From Pseudobacter sp051955275 (GTDB lineage Bacteria > Bacteroidota > Bacteroidia > Chitinophagales > Chitinophagaceae): 64,000 nt of DNA. A program made the translations under genes and the position numbers. The notes below the pieces were generated by a model that worked only from the letters and a program-made list of their open reading frames with translations, made no database searches and was not told the DNA's origin. The stretch lies in NCBI RefSeq assembly GCF_051955275.1, contig NZ_JBQCGW010000171.1, forward strand, positions 1 to 64,000. The letters run 5' to 3'. Shown here one piece after another: positions 63,501-64,000 of the stretch (position 1 is its first letter; each line of letters begins with the position of its first letter).

Positions 63501-63657
63501 TTTTGAAGAGGTAGGACCTTTTCTAAAACTTGGATTTAAGCAAAGAAGGTTACTTTCTGATGATGTTTTTTCAGCTATTCATTCCAATAATTCAAGAATT
63601 AAGGAAGCAATAATTAAGTATGTTATTTCAATTGAAAATGCTGCAAAGTTTGCATAG
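60589..63657 (+). CDS. NACHT-type STAND NTPase with C-terminal pentapeptide-like repeats
   Basis: The protein has about 1022 residues. The ATG at 60589 is preferred to an in-frame TTG 21 bases upstream. Residues 1-230 are helical, with no named domain. The NTPase core has Walker A ADFGKGKSVF near 290, Walker B RFMFLVDSLDE near 361 and IIITSRPFD near 402, as in NACHT/STAND proteins. A long helical region follows, then pentapeptide-like repeats rich in Phe at fixed spacing, for example FDFSDAIFDFVNFLDCDF (residues about 872-927). NACHT proteins often act in phage defence. One 60-base stretch (61921) is 32 percent GC, against 58 percent at 48601, so recent transfer is likely. Confidence 0.82.
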   Translation: MKKKTAEHLKDNTPSFIGVLGDYLKTLFSFEGKKDLIDNASGSLGLLVKLLGKPAIDNHFEKVKDKMLDEYGFHTYIQSAFRQAARSVQYLKDSMVEDKPLQERLIGLQKDFNLRIQELEKKFTLSVFQPRYHPAIQMIREIVTDALIAMELDQVMVNDFRKHYNDGIEATIAEVFGDNYVAHKEKIKKYLFQENETKLLLDIIDNKKIGFAENEDLKYEETYGYWSPLGSGFKRENRVDEFGFFYVSLDEDGNERQEPELKKVEALIDEYFSVDPDNHVDKILFLIADFGKGKSVFLKKYAAQLAQSYLNTGDGLFPVYFNLRSFANYRSDTPNGVLEDFLLTKYAIRINSDYFKQKRFMFLVDSLDESCDLTKSEIEKVISSVKRIQNLDKAIIRNNRIIITSRPFDDVLINQVYANKPYEIVHDKVRNSYFVALFGFQKEQFNDWINCSLLSYATTANIIDDSSFVSSILNRIKNEQNPDVYEVLHSSGTLSESELQRPIFAYMIYQLILNNIAINSIGKVGIYLSFLNLLTKEAKYVDDPGYKNKLQDQFEARNVLHHIAALWVYEREKGKQGVLKKADICRLIGGFTTIESDIEVFDEYRRKGFSDIQFLSHSYFGENDNRLHFQHQSFAEILLAEYYLKVFICCALDRSLNLSFVISMLKIGSPTEQCIEFFVELLLLLKETVGESPSPEVIEKRKLLTPLLASISIDACNRQLNSQALYYKWYELGKINSNTRDIPQQLLLNWVIDQHVIDSMVDLCFMIVSNNDKYVLSRSTQFTPLIKEEVTMLHEQHYSNSICMEKHLALIAGNRLFNTREEFFVRKFSSDTIVDLLRSVNKSWLKKEFKGIKIDGQKHSDSWISQRVAGNLVLNGFDFSDAIFDFVNFLDCDFRHCLFDNASLQNVIFEHCRFFDNDFGKSKFYGNVDVSSVFFLRFGQLPPAISLGLRSVDPSFELILLINNQDAVDDFFEEVGPFLKLGFKQRRLLSDDVFSAIHSNNSRIKEAIIKYVISIENAAKFA

Positions 63658-63691
63658 GGCTGTGCAATTAATTTAATCAGTATTTATAATT

Positions 63692-63725
63692 AAGCCTCGG
63701 AAAGATATTAATCCATCCGAGGCTT
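63692..63725. terminator. Terminator between the NACHT-type gene and dcd
   Basis: AAGCCTCGG (63692-63700) pairs with CCGAGGCTT (63717-63725) around a 16-base A/T-rich loop. The T tract is poor, so efficiency is uncertain. Confidence 0.65.
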
Positions 63726-63744
63726 CCCTATATTCTAATTTATC

Positions 63745-64000
63745 CTAAAACTTATTCTTCCACATCATACTCTCCACCGGCCTGTCAGGCTGACCACTAT
63801 ACTTTGCATTCTTTTTCTGATTGTACTTGATCTCGATCTCTCCTTCAACAGGGAAGTAAATCAATTGCCCAACGGGCATGCCTTTATACACCTTCACCGG
63901 CTGCTTCACGGAAATCTCCAGTGTCCAGTGGCCACAGAAACCAACATCACCCTTACCAGCTGTAGCATGAATATCAATCCCCAGCCTTCCGGTAGAAGAT
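63745..64000 (-). CDS. dcd: dCTP deaminase, 3' part only
   Basis: The last 85 codons are visible; the start lies beyond the window. The frame shows STGRLGIDIHATAGKGDVGF with the active-site region, then MPVGQLIYFPVEGEIE and NAKYSGQPDRPVESMMWKNKF at the C-terminus, as in dCTP deaminases. The enzyme makes dUTP from dCTP for thymidylate synthesis. It is a housekeeping gene and marks the right flank of the NACHT-type insertion. Confidence 0.92.
   Translation of the reverse strand, partial: SSTGRLGIDIHATAGKGDVGFCGHWTLEISVKQPVKVYKGMPVGQLIYFPVEGEIEIKYNQKKNAKYSGQPDRPVESMMWKNKF

Overview
The window comes from the chromosome of a Bacteroidota bacterium, most likely of the Chitinophagaceae. The evidence is a SusC/SusD pair, several TonB-dependent and Oar-like receptors, Gld-type ABC components, a type IX secretion C-terminal signal, DUF2911, DUF3810 and DUF6580 proteins, and promoters of the Bacteroidota type (TAnnTTTG at -7). 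No tRNA, rRNA, CRISPR array, prophage or insertion sequence was seen.

Layout. 1-13341 (+) is one tightly packed gene run: a 5'-truncated SusC, SusD, a small lipoprotein, an ABC ATPase, a GldF-GldG fusion, two short MutS-like ATPases and a second GldF-GldG fusion. It ends at a 17-bp bidirectional terminator. 13415-27000 holds an Oar-like receptor, ribBA, a TamB-like giant that probably starts at a CTG codon, a secreted asparaginase, a DinB-like protein and gamma-glutamyltransferase. 27120-34318 (+) holds an M14 peptidase and a PIG-L deacetylase, then two tiny membrane proteins coupled by ATGA overlaps to a sodium:solute symporter. 34570-38298 (-) has a DUF2911 protein, an ECF sigma factor with an anti-sigma/TonB fusion protein, and an unknown protein. 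38348-45972 (-) is a heavy-metal efflux locus: response regulator, kinase, TolC-like channel, adaptor and a CzcA pump broken by one in-frame TAA. 46074-60530 is mostly housekeeping (xerD, YkgJ and YraN proteins, manA, ahpC-ahpD under an OxyR-like site, a T9SS cargo protein, an OmpA protein, rnhA, an acyl-CoA carboxylase beta subunit, DUF3810). 60589-63657 is a lone AT-rich NACHT-type NTPase with pentapeptide-like repeats between housekeeping genes. The window ends inside dcd.

The strongest candidate for an undescribed system is the cluster at 4946-13341. One ABC ATPase serves two fused GldF-GldG permeases, which flank two MutS-like ATPases that lack mismatch-recognition domains, and all follow a SusC/SusD pair. 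The next candidate is the NACHT protein, a likely defence NTPase. Between genes there is a dispersed palindromic repeat (six copies), and the efflux promoter carries an 11-bp phased hexamer array.
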